Assembly (NCBI GenBank): GCA_021805775.1
Contig: JAJZED010000002.1
Coordinates: forward strand, 86,390-150,389
Length of the DNA: 64,000 bases
Source of the DNA: a bacterium
GTDB lineage: Bacteria; Vulcanimicrobiota; Vulcanimicrobiia; Vulcanimicrobiales; Vulcanimicrobiaceae
Direction of reading: 5' to 3'
Shown here one piece after another: positions 50,380 to 59,545 of the stretch. The notes beneath the pieces are model-generated. The model worked only from the letters and a program-made list of their open reading frames with translations, was not told the origin of the DNA and did not search any database. Numbering within the stretch: the first letter of the stretch is position 1; every line of letters starts with the position of its first letter. The translations under genes were made by a program, and so were the position numbers.

Positions 50380-51432
50380 CTAGTGGATCTGCGCGATCTG
50401 CGTGCGGCTCAATTTTGCAATCGAACCCGGCAGCGGGAGGAAGTGGACGGCGTTGAGGAAGTGCATCTGCTGCCCGCCGTTATGGTCGAGCACCCACGAG
50501 AGGAACTTCACCAGCGCTTCGCGTGTCTGGGCGCTCTTTTGGTGCGGGTTAACGATGGCGTATTCGTAGTTGATGATCGGGTACGAGTTCGCACCCGGAG
50601 CAAAAACGAGCGAGATGCGTTCGTCGCGCGGGGTCTTCGAGTACATCGCCGCCGCAGCCGAACCGATCGTCGAAGCGGTCGGGGCAAGAAAGCGTCCGGC
50701 GCGATTCTTAAGAAGCGCGTAGCCGAGTCCGGCCTTATTCGTTTCGTTGATGAAGCTCACGCCGATATAGGCGATAGAGTACGGGGTCGCTTTGCAGGCC
50801 TGTACCATCCCCGGGTTGCCGTTCGCGCCGACCGCAGTCGGAACCGAGGGCCAGCTGATCGAGGTGCCGTAGCCGGGGCCATGGCTCCACATCGGCGTGG
50901 TGAACGAGAGATACTGCGAGAAAATGAAGGTATCGCCCGATCCATCGGTGCGGTGGACGGGAATGATCGTCCGGTGCGGGAGACGGCCGGCGTAGGGGCG
51001 ATTGAGCGCCTTGATCTGCGGGTCGTTCCAGTATTTAATCCGGCCCATGTAGATGCCGGCGAGAACCGGACCCGAGAGGTGCAAGTGCACGTTATTGAGC
51101 CCCGGAAGATTGTAATTGATCTGCTGGGCACTAATCGCAAGCGGAATATTGAGCATGCGGTGTCCGCGCATCTGCGGATCCCCCATGTAGGCATCCGATG
51201 CGCCGATCTGTGCGACGCCGGCGATCGCCTGCGAGATCCCCGTGCCGCTGCCGGTGCTCTGCGTCGTGATTTGGACGCCGTGGTTCTTCGCCTGGTACGA
51301 AGCAACCCAGATATTCATCAACGGATAGAGCAGCGACGAGCCGGTCTCGAGGATCGGCGTCGCAGCCCGCGCCGCTGCGAGCGAGCCGAGTGCGAACACG
51401 GCTGCAAGAGCGACGGCGGTTAACTTACGCAT
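50380..51432 (-). CDS. pstS: Phosphate-binding protein PstS
   Basis: Periplasmic phosphate receptor, 350 residues with a signal peptide (LTAVALAAVFALGSLAAARA). TGSSLLYPLMNIWVASY, TTQSTGSGTGISQAIAG, and VHRTDGSGDTFIFSQYL contribute the phosphate-binding serines, threonine and aspartate. The ATG at 51432 is preferred because AAGGGA lies upstream and the signal peptide starts there; the frame is open to 51498. First gene of pstS-pstC-pstA. Confidence 0.95.
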   Translation of the reverse strand: MRKLTAVALAAVFALGSLAAARAATPILETGSSLLYPLMNIWVASYQAKNHGVQITTQSTGSGTGISQAIAGVAQIGASDAYMGDPQMRGHRMLNIPLAISAQQINYNLPGLNNVHLHLSGPVLAGIYMGRIKYWNDPQIKALNRPYAGRLPHRTIIPVHRTDGSGDTFIFSQYLSFTTPMWSHGPGYGTSISWPSVPTAVGANGNPGMVQACKATPYSIAYIGVSFINETNKAGLGYALLKNRAGRFLAPTASTIGSAAAAMYSKTPRDERISLVFAPGANSYPIINYEYAIVNPHQKSAQTREALVKFLSWVLDHNGGQQMHFLNAVHFLPLPGSIAKLSRTQIAQIH

Positions 51433-51540
51433 GTAGTTCCCTTCGTTAAAAATGACAAGTGCGGTACAACGCTCGGGTCCGCCTTCGCGCACCCTCACCG
51501 AGATCGTACAACCCGCTGGTAAACACCGGCTTATGGAACT

Positions 51541-51556
51541 CTTAAGAGTGATTAAG
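51541..51556 (-). promoter_or_regulatory. Candidate Pho box upstream of pstS
   Basis: On the minus strand CTTAATCACTCTTAAG gives two CTTAA steps 10 nt apart, about 110 nt upstream of pstS. This resembles PhoB/PhoP direct-repeat sites, but the spacing is 10 nt where 11 is usual. It lies between divergent pstS and thrS. Confidence 0.35.
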
Positions 51557-51602
51557 GCGGCGGCGCAAGGCCAGCCCCCCCATCGACGCCGAACCCGCAG
51601 GG

Positions 51603-53339
51603 ATGCCCGATAACGACCAGGCGCACGAAGCGGCGCTCGCCGCTCTCCGCCATACGGCCGCGCACGTTCTTGCGTACGCGGTGCAAGATTGCTTCCCCGA
51701 CGCGAAGCCGACCATCGGCCCCGCGATCGAGAACGGCTTCTACTACGATTTCGACCGCGCGACGCCGTTTACGCCTGAGGATATCGAGCGACTCGAGGCA
51801 CGAATGCGCGAGATCGTCACCGCCGCTTACCCGATGATCGGCGAGCGCGTGACGCGCGAACAAGCGATCGCTCGATTCAAAGGTAATCCCTACAAAGTCG
51901 AGCTTGCCGAGGCGATTCCGGAGGGCGAGCCGATCACGCTCTATACCATCGGCGCCTTTACCGATCTTTGCCGCGGCGGACATGCCGAGAGCACCGGCGA
52001 TCTGGGCGCACTAAAGCTCACCTCGGTCGCCGGCGCATATTGGCGCGGCGATGAAAAAAACGCGATGTTGCAGCGCATCTACGGCACGGCCTGGCCGACG
52101 CAGGAAGAGCTCGACGCCTACCTCGCGCAGATGGAGGAAGCGCAAAAACGCGACCATCGCAAGCTCGGGGTCGAGCTCGATCTCTTTTCCATCGAAGAAG
52201 AGGCCGGCGGCGGCTTGATTTTCTGGCACCCGAAGGGCGCGACGGTGCGCGGAATCGTGGAACAGTTTATTCGCGACGGACTGCGCGAGCGCGGCTATCA
52301 GCCGGTCGTGACGCCGCACATCGTGAGCGAGCGCCTCTACGCAATTTCAGGGCACCTCGACAATTACGCTCAGAATATGTTCGGTCCGCTCGAAGTCGAG
52401 GAGCAGCGCTTTCGCCTCAAGCCCATGAACTGCCCCGGGCATATCCTCATCTATCGCGATAAGCCGCGCTCCTACCGCGAATTACCGATTCGCTACTCCG
52501 AATTCGGAACGGTCTATCGCTACGAACGTAGCGGCGTACTGCACGGCCTCACGCGCGTTCGCGGCTTCACGCAGGACGACGCCCACCTTTTCTGCATGCC
52601 GGATCAGCTCCAATCGGAGTTCGAACAAACGCTCGATGAAGCGCTCCGCCTCATGGATGCGTTCGGCTTTCATGAGTTTCAGTACGTTCTTTCGACTCGT
52701 GAAGCGAAGGATCGCGTCGAGACCGACGAGATCGCCGAGAACGCGATTCGCGCCGCGCTGGCAAGCAAAGGCGTCGCTTACGAAGTCGATGACGGCGGTG
52801 GCGCATTCTATGGCCCGAAACTCGATATCAACGTGCGCGATGCGATCGGTCGAAAATGGCAACTCGGGACGGTCCAGGTCGATTTCGTCCTGCCGCAACG
52901 TTTCGATCTTCAATATCGCGGTAGCGATGGGAACGAGCACGTCCCGGTGATGATTCACCGCGCGCTCGCCGGCTCCATGGAGCGGTTTTTCGGCATCCTC
53001 ATCGAACACTACGGCGGCGCATTCCCAACCTGGCTCGCGCCGATCCAAGCCGTTGTGGCGCCGATCTCCGAGCACCAACTCGATTACGCGCGTTCGGTCG
53101 CCCGTTCGCTTCACGAACGGGGTTATCGCGTACAAGTCGACGAGAGCAACGAAAAAATCGGCTACAAAATTCGTCACTGGAGAACGCAACGCGTGCCCTA
53201 TATTTTGGTTGTCGGAAAACAAGAGTTTGCCGACGGAACCGTCAACGTCAATCAACGTGGAGTCGAAACGAAACGCAGCATTACCCCGCAAGCCTTCGCC
53301 GAGGAACTACGGTTGGAGATCGAGGCACGCCGTTCGTGA
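51603..53339 (+). CDS. thrS: Threonyl-tRNA synthetase, lacking N-terminal TGS domain
   Basis: Charges tRNA-Thr. It has 578 residues, about 60 fewer than the common bacterial form; the missing part is the N-terminal TGS domain. The editing domain is complete, with HTAAHVLAYAV and DLCRGGHAEST. The catalytic core has the zinc cysteine in MNCPGHI (Cys 277), motif 2 (VYRYERSGVLHGLTRVRGF) and DDAHLFC. The C-terminal anticodon domain follows. Start choice: no earlier in-frame TGS-like sequence is visible upstream. Confidence 0.94.
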   Translation: MPDNDQAHEAALAALRHTAAHVLAYAVQDCFPDAKPTIGPAIENGFYYDFDRATPFTPEDIERLEARMREIVTAAYPMIGERVTREQAIARFKGNPYKVELAEAIPEGEPITLYTIGAFTDLCRGGHAESTGDLGALKLTSVAGAYWRGDEKNAMLQRIYGTAWPTQEELDAYLAQMEEAQKRDHRKLGVELDLFSIEEEAGGGLIFWHPKGATVRGIVEQFIRDGLRERGYQPVVTPHIVSERLYAISGHLDNYAQNMFGPLEVEEQRFRLKPMNCPGHILIYRDKPRSYRELPIRYSEFGTVYRYERSGVLHGLTRVRGFTQDDAHLFCMPDQLQSEFEQTLDEALRLMDAFGFHEFQYVLSTREAKDRVETDEIAENAIRAALASKGVAYEVDDGGGAFYGPKLDINVRDAIGRKWQLGTVQVDFVLPQRFDLQYRGSDGNEHVPVMIHRALAGSMERFFGILIEHYGGAFPTWLAPIQAVVAPISEHQLDYARSVARSLHERGYRVQVDESNEKIGYKIRHWRTQRVPYILVVGKQEFADGTVNVNQRGVETKRSITPQAFAEELRLEIEARRS

Positions 53340-54265
53340 GCGCTAGAACGATCTCGGCCGCCCTTGCCGCTTCACTCACGCTACTGCTCGGTGCGTGTTC
53401 GGGAAACTTCGCAAGCGGTGGAACCGCCCAGCCCAATAGCTTCACACCTCAGACCGCCGGAGCACCGAGCCCAGGAGTGAACTCAGCCACCTCCGCGGGT
53501 GCGCATGGGCCCGTTCCGACGCCGACGCCGCCACCGGGCGACACGGTGAGCTACCCCGTCTCGCAGGCCGCCTCCGGCCTACGCTGCCCGCAGAGCAAAG
53601 GCTTCAGTTGCGTTGTCGCCTTTAATTTACCGACTCCGAGCCCAAGCCCGAGCGGTTCTCCAACGTCGCGAGCCTCAGCGAAGCCCCCCTCCCCGACGCC
53701 GAGCCCAACTCCCTCGCCGACGCCGACGCCAAGCCCCTCGCCCTCGCCGAGTGCATCGGGAAGCGCGAGTCCGCGAGCGAGCGCGACTCCTGCAGGGCCG
53801 CAGATCTCGTTGCAGATCGCGGCGCTCACCAGTGACGCGCCGCCGATGGTGCATCCCGACCCGAAGAGCGCGGGCACCGTGGCGCTCGTCGCTCTGCGGT
53901 TGCGAACCAGCGCCGACACGACGCTCTCCGGCGGTGCGCGCATCAACTACACGCTGCCCAAAGCGCAGATCGCCGGGCGTGGCTTCGCCGTGCAACTCTT
54001 TGAAGAGAGGCAACAAAAAAAGAAATCGCTCGACACCTTTATCGGCACCTACGACAGCTCGACGCTCAAAGGCACGACGCTGACGTTCTCGTTCGTAACA
54101 CCGAAGTTGCTGGTCAAGAAGGGCGAGACGTGGCTGCTGGTGCTCTACGGCGACGAACTTCCGGCAAAGGCATCCTCGAGCCCGAGTGCAAGCCCGAGTT
54201 CGAGCCCGGCTCCTTCGGCCGCCGCATCACCTACGGCTTCACCGGCGGCCACGGGATCGCCGTAA
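53336..54265 (+). CDS. Proline/serine-rich lipoprotein of unknown function
   Basis: Not recognised. It has 309 residues. The signal peptide ends in lipobox LLLGAC. Residues 30-150 are low-complexity PSP and PTP repeats. Residues 155-275 form a probable beta-sandwich (GARINYTLPKAQIAGRGFAV onward to ETWLLVLYGDEL). A second PS-rich tail ends the protein. The GTG start overlaps the thrS stop as GTGA, so it depends on thrS translation. It may be a surface-exposed anchor protein. Confidence 0.65.
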   Translation: MSARTISAALAASLTLLLGACSGNFASGGTAQPNSFTPQTAGAPSPGVNSATSAGAHGPVPTPTPPPGDTVSYPVSQAASGLRCPQSKGFSCVVAFNLPTPSPSPSGSPTSRASAKPPSPTPSPTPSPTPTPSPSPSPSASGSASPRASATPAGPQISLQIAALTSDAPPMVHPDPKSAGTVALVALRLRTSADTTLSGGARINYTLPKAQIAGRGFAVQLFEERQQKKKSLDTFIGTYDSSTLKGTTLTFSFVTPKLLVKKGETWLLVLYGDELPAKASSSPSASPSSSPAPSAAASPTASPAATGSP

Positions 54266-54272
54266 ACAAATC

Positions 54273-55526
54273 GTGAGCACGCTCGCGGCGATTCGTTCGC
54301 TCGACCGACGAGCAAAGACGAGCTTTATCGCCGCGTTCTTGGGTTGGACGCTCGACGCATTTGATTTCTTTATCGTCACCTTCGTCGTCGCGAAGATTGC
54401 AAGCGATTTCCATCGTTCGATTCCCGGCATCGCTCTCGCCATTACCCTCACGCTAGCGGCACGCCCGTTCGGCGCAATGCTCTTCGGTGCGCTGGGCGAT
54501 GCACTGGGACGGCGACTGCCGTTGATGATCGACATCGCGCTGTTCTCGGTGCTTGAATTCGCGACCGCCTTCTCCCCGAACTATACGGTTTTCTTGATCC
54601 TGCGCGTCCTCTTCGGGGTTGCGATGGGCGGGGAGTGGGGGCTCGGCGCGGCGTTATCGATGGAGAGCCTGCCCGCGAAAACGCGCGGCATCCTCAGTGG
54701 CCTGCTACAAGAAGGCTATATGGTCGGTTATCTGCTCGCCGCCGTCGCCAACTTCATCGTCTTTACATGGACGCCGTGGGGATGGCGCGCCCTTTTTATC
54801 ATCGGCGTGCTACCGGCGATTTTACTCTTCTTCATCCGCCGACACGTCGAAGAATCGCCGAGTTGGAAACCGTCGGCGCAACGCCGCGATGCCGGCGCTC
54901 GACCGAGTCTTGCAACGCTCCGGGCGCTTCCGCTGCTGCTCTACGCCATCCTATTCATGACCGCGTTCAATTTCATGTCGCACGGCACGCAGGATCTCTA
55001 TGCGACATTCCTGCAAAAACAGCACGGCTTCTCGCCGGGAGTTGTTTCCTTTTTAGCGATCGTAGCGGCGGTTGGAGCGATTGTGGGCGGTATCGCGTTC
55101 GGCGCACTTTCGCAGTGGGTTGGGCGGCGCGTGGGCATCATCGTTGCTGCAGTTCTAGGCATCGCCGCGATTCCGCTCTGGGCGTTCTCCGGCAGCGTTG
55201 CTGCGCTTGCCGTCGGCGCCTTCGCAATGCAATTCGCGGTTCAAGGTGCGTGGGGAATCATTCCGGCACATCTCAACGAAATTTCACCACCGCTCTCGCG
55301 CGGATTTTTTCCGGGAACCGTCTATCAAATCGGCAACCTGCTCTCTGCGGGTGCCGCGCAGATCGAAGCGACCATCGCCGCGACTTCCTTCGCGCTACCC
55401 GGCGGGGGGGCCGACTATGGGCGCGCGCTCGCCGCGATCGCCGTCGTCGTTCTTGCCGCAGTGGCATTGCTCGCGGCAACCGGCTTTATCGTTACGCCCG
55501 AGCATCGCGACCGAGTTCTCGAATAG
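54273..55526 (+). CDS. MFS transporter, sugar-acid/lactate type
   Basis: Major facilitator of about 417 residues with twelve hydrophobic helices. GWTLDAFDFFIVTFV in helix 1 and the loop motif DALGRRLPL between helices 2 and 3 are typical. LRVLFGVAMGGEWGLGAALS matches helix 4 of the sialate and lactate/aromatic-acid proton symporter subfamily. The GTG at 54273 lies 7 nt after the lipoprotein stop. Probably imports an organic acid; the substrate is not resolved. Confidence 0.85.
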   Translation: MSTLAAIRSLDRRAKTSFIAAFLGWTLDAFDFFIVTFVVAKIASDFHRSIPGIALAITLTLAARPFGAMLFGALGDALGRRLPLMIDIALFSVLEFATAFSPNYTVFLILRVLFGVAMGGEWGLGAALSMESLPAKTRGILSGLLQEGYMVGYLLAAVANFIVFTWTPWGWRALFIIGVLPAILLFFIRRHVEESPSWKPSAQRRDAGARPSLATLRALPLLLYAILFMTAFNFMSHGTQDLYATFLQKQHGFSPGVVSFLAIVAAVGAIVGGIAFGALSQWVGRRVGIIVAAVLGIAAIPLWAFSGSVAALAVGAFAMQFAVQGAWGIIPAHLNEISPPLSRGFFPGTVYQIGNLLSAGAAQIEATIAATSFALPGGGADYGRALAAIAVVVLAAVALLAATGFIVTPEHRDRVLE

Positions 55527-55531
55527 ATCTG

Positions 55532-56182
55532 CTATCGCGGGTCGACAAATGCGACGATCTCGTGGGCCTCGCGATGATTCGTCCAAAAGCGCAGGCCGTC
55601 GAAGGCAAGCGATCGCGCGTGAAAGGGAATGACGGCGAGATCGCGCGTGCGCGGTACCGTGCCGCGAGCATCGATTTGGGTGAGGAAATATTCGGGCTTC
55701 GTTTCATCGTCGGTGGTCAGAAGATAGATCGTGCCGTCGAGAATCGTCTGCCCGCAGATCTGGCGCGGCGCCGGAATGCTGCGAACGATTCCGCCGCGCG
55801 CGTCGAGTTCGAGCACCCGGCTATTATAAAATTGCGACAGAAAGAGCATCTCGCCGTCATAACCGAGTTGGGAACCGGTGAAATCCGGGCACGCGATTCT
55901 CTCATTTTCTTTAAACCCATGTCCGGGAATAAAACGGCAGATATAGCGATCGTCGTTCTCGCCGAAACCGCAAACCACGCGGAGTTCTTCGCCGACAACC
56001 GTCATGCCCCACGGCAGACCCGGCGCCTGCGCCTCTTCATGCACGGTCCAATGCAACGGATCGATCGCATAGAGTCTCCCCGTTGTTACCGAACCCATCC
56101 AGAGGTACGTCCCATCGTAAGCGAGCGCTTGCGGTCGCGGCGCGGGCGATGGGAGTCGACGCACTTCCTCAATCCTGATCAT
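55532..56182 (-). CDS. Beta-propeller-like protein, paralogue B
   Basis: It has 216 residues and the same layout as the gene at 45,115-45,786: opening LPSPAPRPQALAYDGTYLWM, FIPGHGFKENERIACPDFTG, and final DGLRFWTNHREAHEIVAFVD. There is no signal peptide, so it is cytoplasmic. Function unknown. It is convergent with the MFS gene (5 nt apart) and ends the gap before the arginine operon. Confidence 0.65.
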   Translation of the reverse strand: MIRIEEVRRLPSPAPRPQALAYDGTYLWMGSVTTGRLYAIDPLHWTVHEEAQAPGLPWGMTVVGEELRVVCGFGENDDRYICRFIPGHGFKENERIACPDFTGSQLGYDGEMLFLSQFYNSRVLELDARGGIVRSIPAPRQICGQTILDGTIYLLTTDDETKPEYFLTQIDARGTVPRTRDLAVIPFHARSLAFDGLRFWTNHREAHEIVAFVDPR

Positions 56183-56188
56183 GACAGC

Positions 56189-57382
56189 CTACTTCGCAGC
56201 GCGAGCGCCCATCCCCGCAACCACCGAGGCGATCGCGGCGATGAGTAGATCGATCTCCTCGAGCGAAACGATCAACGGCGGAGCGAGGCGCAGCGTATTC
56301 CCTCCACCGGTACCGACAAGGATTCCTCGCTCGCGTAGTTCCTCGGCAATCGCGACCGCCCGAAGCGGCTCCCGTACGGGAAGCCCGAGCAGGAGCCCGC
56401 GCCCGCGCGGAGCTTCCACATACGCTGGAAGTGCGCGCGCTATCGCGGCCAAGCCCTCCATTGCACGTGCGCCGACAGTACGAACGTGAGCATCGAGATC
56501 GAGCTTATCCCGAATGTGCAGGTGCGCGAGCGCCGCCGCCGCGCTGACCGGAGAACCTCCGAACGTCGAACCGTGGTCGCCGGGTTGTAACGCTTCGGCG
56601 AACGCGCCGTCAACGAGCATCGCTCCAATGGGTAAACCGTTTCCCAGCGCCTTTGCCATTGTAAGGAGATCGGGGCGCACTCCGACGCTCTGAAACGCAA
56701 AGAGATCGCCCAAACGTCCCATTCCACACTGCACTTCGTCGAAAATCAGAAGCGCGCCGCGCTCGCTGCAGAGGCGACGTAGTTCGTGCAGAAAATCCTC
56801 GCGTGCGGGGTGGACTCCGCTCTCACCCTGCACCGGTTCGACAATGCAGGCAGCGGTGCGATCGTCGATCGCTGCGTCGAGTGCAGCAATATCGTTGAAA
56901 GGCGCCCACGCGAAACCCTCGGGGAGCGGAGCAAAGCCGATTTTATACTCCGGGTTTGCCGTCGCCGCCAGCGCACCGAGCGTCCGGCCATGAAAACCGC
57001 CGCTGAATGCGAGAATCGTGTTCCGATCGCGCTCGCCGCGCCGGTAGGCCGCCTTGCGCGCCAATTTTATCGCCGCTTCATTCGCCTCGGTCCCCGAGTT
57101 ACAGAAAAAGGCTCGTGCGAATCCCGAACGCCGGGTAAGCTCTCGTGCGAGATCCCCGGAGGGTTCGTGGAAATACAGATTGCTTGCATGCACCAGCCGC
57201 CGCGACTGCCGTGCGACGGCGTCGGCGATCTCGGGATGCGCGTGCCCGAGCGCACAGACGGCGATGCCGGCGATTGCATCGAGGTAACGGCGACCCTCCT
57301 CGTCGACGAGATAGCAACCATCGCCCGAGACAAAGCGCACCGGCGCGCGTGAGTAATTCGCTAGGAGCGCCGGCTCGTTCAC
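56189..57382 (-). CDS. argD: Acetylornithine aminotransferase ArgD
   Basis: PLP enzyme giving N-acetylornithine from the semialdehyde. It has 397 residues. FFCNSGTEANEAAIKLAR, GGFHGRTLGALAAT, LIFDEVQCGMGRLGDLFAF (cofactor aspartate), and the Schiff-base lysine in MAKALGNGLPIGAML are present. GTG start overlaps the argJ stop (GTGA). Last gene of the argF-to-argD operon. Confidence 0.95.
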   Translation of the reverse strand: MNEPALLANYSRAPVRFVSGDGCYLVDEEGRRYLDAIAGIAVCALGHAHPEIADAVARQSRRLVHASNLYFHEPSGDLARELTRRSGFARAFFCNSGTEANEAAIKLARKAAYRRGERDRNTILAFSGGFHGRTLGALAATANPEYKIGFAPLPEGFAWAPFNDIAALDAAIDDRTAACIVEPVQGESGVHPAREDFLHELRRLCSERGALLIFDEVQCGMGRLGDLFAFQSVGVRPDLLTMAKALGNGLPIGAMLVDGAFAEALQPGDHGSTFGGSPVSAAAALAHLHIRDKLDLDAHVRTVGARAMEGLAAIARALPAYVEAPRGRGLLLGLPVREPLRAVAIAEELRERGILVGTGGGNTLRLAPPLIVSLEEIDLLIAAIASVVAGMGARAAK

Positions 57383-58599
57383 GTCCGATAGCTCGCATTA
57401 ATGCGCACGTAGTCGCGCGAAAGATCGCAGCCCCACGCCGTGGCGCGCGCATCGCCGAGCCCAAGATCGAGCGTCACAACGATCTCGCGCTCCTCCAACA
57501 GACGGTGTGCCTCCGCCTCGGAGAGCGCTTCGATACCACCACGCTCCACCCACGTCCGTCCGTTGAGTGTAAGCGACCACGTTCGATCGTCGAATCCGAC
57601 GCGCGCCGCGCCCGCGGCGGCGACGATTCTCCCCCAATTCGGATCCTCGCCGTAGAGAGCGGTTTTGACCAAACTCGAATTGACGATCGCTCGCGCGACC
57701 GCTCGTGCTTGAGCGGAATCCTGGGCTCCGACGACGCGCACCTCTAATCTCTTCGTCGCCCCCTCTGCATCATCGACCATCGCCAGGGCGAGGTCGAGCG
57801 CGACCTTTCCAAGCACTTGTTCGAAAAGCGGCGGCGGCGCGAGCGAGCCCTGCGGAGCGAACAGATAGACGGCATCGTTGGTGGACATGTCGCCATCGAC
57901 GGAGATCATGTTGAACGTGTCGGCGACCGCCGCCGTTAACAAGCGTTGTAAATCGTCCTTCGCAACCGGAAAATCCGTTGCAAGAAATGCGAGCATCGTC
58001 GCCATATTAGGGGAGATCATGCCCGAGCCTTTGGCGATGCCGCCGATCGTGTAGCGCTTCGATTCGTGATAAAACGCATATGCGGAGAGCTTCGGAACGC
58101 GGTCGGTGGTCATGATCGCTTCGGCTGCATCGTGCGCCGCTTTCAAACCCTCGTCGAGTTGTTCGACGCAACGCTCCAGAGCGCGCTGCACTCTATCGAG
58201 CGGCAGCGGCACGCCGATCACACCGGTTGAGGCGACGAGGACTTGCTGCGGCGCTACATCGAGCAATGCGGCGGCCTGCGCCGCCGTCGCCCGCGCATCG
58301 CGATCCCCACGCTCGCCGGTGCAGGCGTTGGCACAGCCGGAATTGCAGACCAGTGCTCGCACGCCCATTCCCGTAGCCAGGTGCTCGCTGCTGACGGTAA
58401 TCGGCGCCGCCTTGACGTCGTTGGTGGTAACGACGGCAGCGCAAGCCTGCTCGCGTTCGAAAACGATCAACGCGAGATCGCGCTTGCGCCGTTTAATGCC
58501 GGCGTGCACTCCGCTTACGCGCACGCCGGAGACGCTACCGATGCCTCCGCGTAACGCGACGATGCGCTCCTCAATTTCAGACTGCGACGGTGCGAGCAC
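57379..58599 (-). CDS. argJ: Bifunctional ornithine acetyltransferase/N-acetylglutamate synthase ArgJ
   Basis: Recycles the acetyl group from acetylornithine to glutamate, and can start the pathway. It has 406 residues. The self-cleavage site is in KGSGMISPNMATMLAF, where threonine becomes the new N-terminus. GALVCNSGCAN-type and EDPNWGRIVAAAGAARV segments match the family. The GTG at 58599 is chosen since GGAGG lies exactly 6 nt upstream, overlapping argC by 23 nt. A much longer open frame exists upstream (to 59016), but it is antisense-like noise over argC. Confidence 0.94.
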   Translation of the reverse strand: MLAPSQSEIEERIVALRGGIGSVSGVRVSGVHAGIKRRKRDLALIVFEREQACAAVVTTNDVKAAPITVSSEHLATGMGVRALVCNSGCANACTGERGDRDARATAAQAAALLDVAPQQVLVASTGVIGVPLPLDRVQRALERCVEQLDEGLKAAHDAAEAIMTTDRVPKLSAYAFYHESKRYTIGGIAKGSGMISPNMATMLAFLATDFPVAKDDLQRLLTAAVADTFNMISVDGDMSTNDAVYLFAPQGSLAPPPLFEQVLGKVALDLALAMVDDAEGATKRLEVRVVGAQDSAQARAVARAIVNSSLVKTALYGEDPNWGRIVAAAGAARVGFDDRTWSLTLNGRTWVERGGIEALSEAEAHRLLEEREIVVTLDLGLGDARATAWGCDLSRDYVRINASYRT

Positions 58600-59545
58600 G
58601 AAAACCCTCCTCTTCGGGATATCCAAGCATGATGTTGATGTTCTGGAGCGCCTGGCCGGCAGCACCTTTGCCGAGATTGTCGATGGCACAGATCGCGCGA
58701 ATGGTATTCCCACAGAGGCCGATGGAAATTTCGGCATCGTTGGTCCCGACAACGGCGGGTACGCTCGGAGGTGTTCCTTCGTCGAGTACGCGCACGAACG
58801 GCGAGGCTTCGTACGCATCGCTAACTGCGGAAACGACGGCACGAATATCGGGGGTGCGATCGAGCACGAGATAGACGTCGGCGAGCATGCCGCGCGATAG
58901 GGGAACGACGTGCGGAGTAAACGTGAGCGGGGCGGCGCATCCATGCAGTGCGAGCATACGTTCGATCTCAGGTTGATGCCGATGCCCGGTAAGGCCGTAA
59001 GCCCGAATATCGCCATCGAGCTCGGCGAACATTGCGCCGAGCGTCGGCGTTCTGCCCGCCCCGGTTATTCCGCTTTTCGCGTCGATAACGAGCGCGATCG
59101 GGGGAAAGAGCTCGACCAAGGGAAGCAACGGTAGCAGCGATGCGGTCGGGTAACATCCGGGATTTGCAACCAACGTCGCTTCGGAAATTGCGTCGCGGTT
59201 CCACTCGGTGAGCCCGTACGCAACATCGTCGTCGAATCGAAAATCCGCCGAGAGATCGACGACGCGCGCACCACGAGCGAGAAAGCTCCGCACCGCCTCA
59301 CGCCCTGCGCCGTGCGCACCGGCAGCGATCACGATATCGCCCGGCGCGAGCTCGGACGCGATGCTGCCGCTCGCGGAAAAGCTCAAATTACTCCGACGAA
59401 ATACCGAAAAGTTCTCGGAAAGCATCGTCCCGGCATGGCTTTTGCTTTCGAGAATACCGACGTGCAGATGCGGGTGTCGATCGATCCATTCGATCGCTTG
59501 CGCGGCGGCATACCCGGCCGCACCCCAAACGTGAACGCGCGTCAT
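58577..59545 (-). CDS. argC: N-acetyl-gamma-glutamyl-phosphate reductase ArgC
   Basis: Third step of arginine synthesis. The protein has 322 residues. The nucleotide motif WGAAGYAAAQAIEWI departs slightly from the usual GASGYTG. The active cysteine is in VANPGCYPTASLLPL, and SGITGAGRTPTLGAMF is present. Ends RARTVAV. Its ATG overlaps the argH stop (ATGA). Confidence 0.94.
   Translation of the reverse strand: MTRVHVWGAAGYAAAQAIEWIDRHPHLHVGILESKSHAGTMLSENFSVFRRSNLSFSASGSIASELAPGDIVIAAGAHGAGREAVRSFLARGARVVDLSADFRFDDDVAYGLTEWNRDAISEATLVANPGCYPTASLLPLLPLVELFPPIALVIDAKSGITGAGRTPTLGAMFAELDGDIRAYGLTGHRHQPEIERMLALHGCAAPLTFTPHVVPLSRGMLADVYLVLDRTPDIRAVVSAVSDAYEASPFVRVLDEGTPPSVPAVVGTNDAEISIGLCGNTIRAICAIDNLGKGAAGQALQNINIMLGYPEEEGFRARTVAV

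Noticed and set aside
54635-56248. Long plus-strand reading frame of about 537 codons
   Set aside because: Out of frame with the MFS gene and antisense to the propeller gene, with low-complexity basic sequence.
58600-59016. N-terminal extension of ArgJ
   Set aside because: Lies out of frame over argC; a strong ribosome site fixes the argJ start at 58,599.
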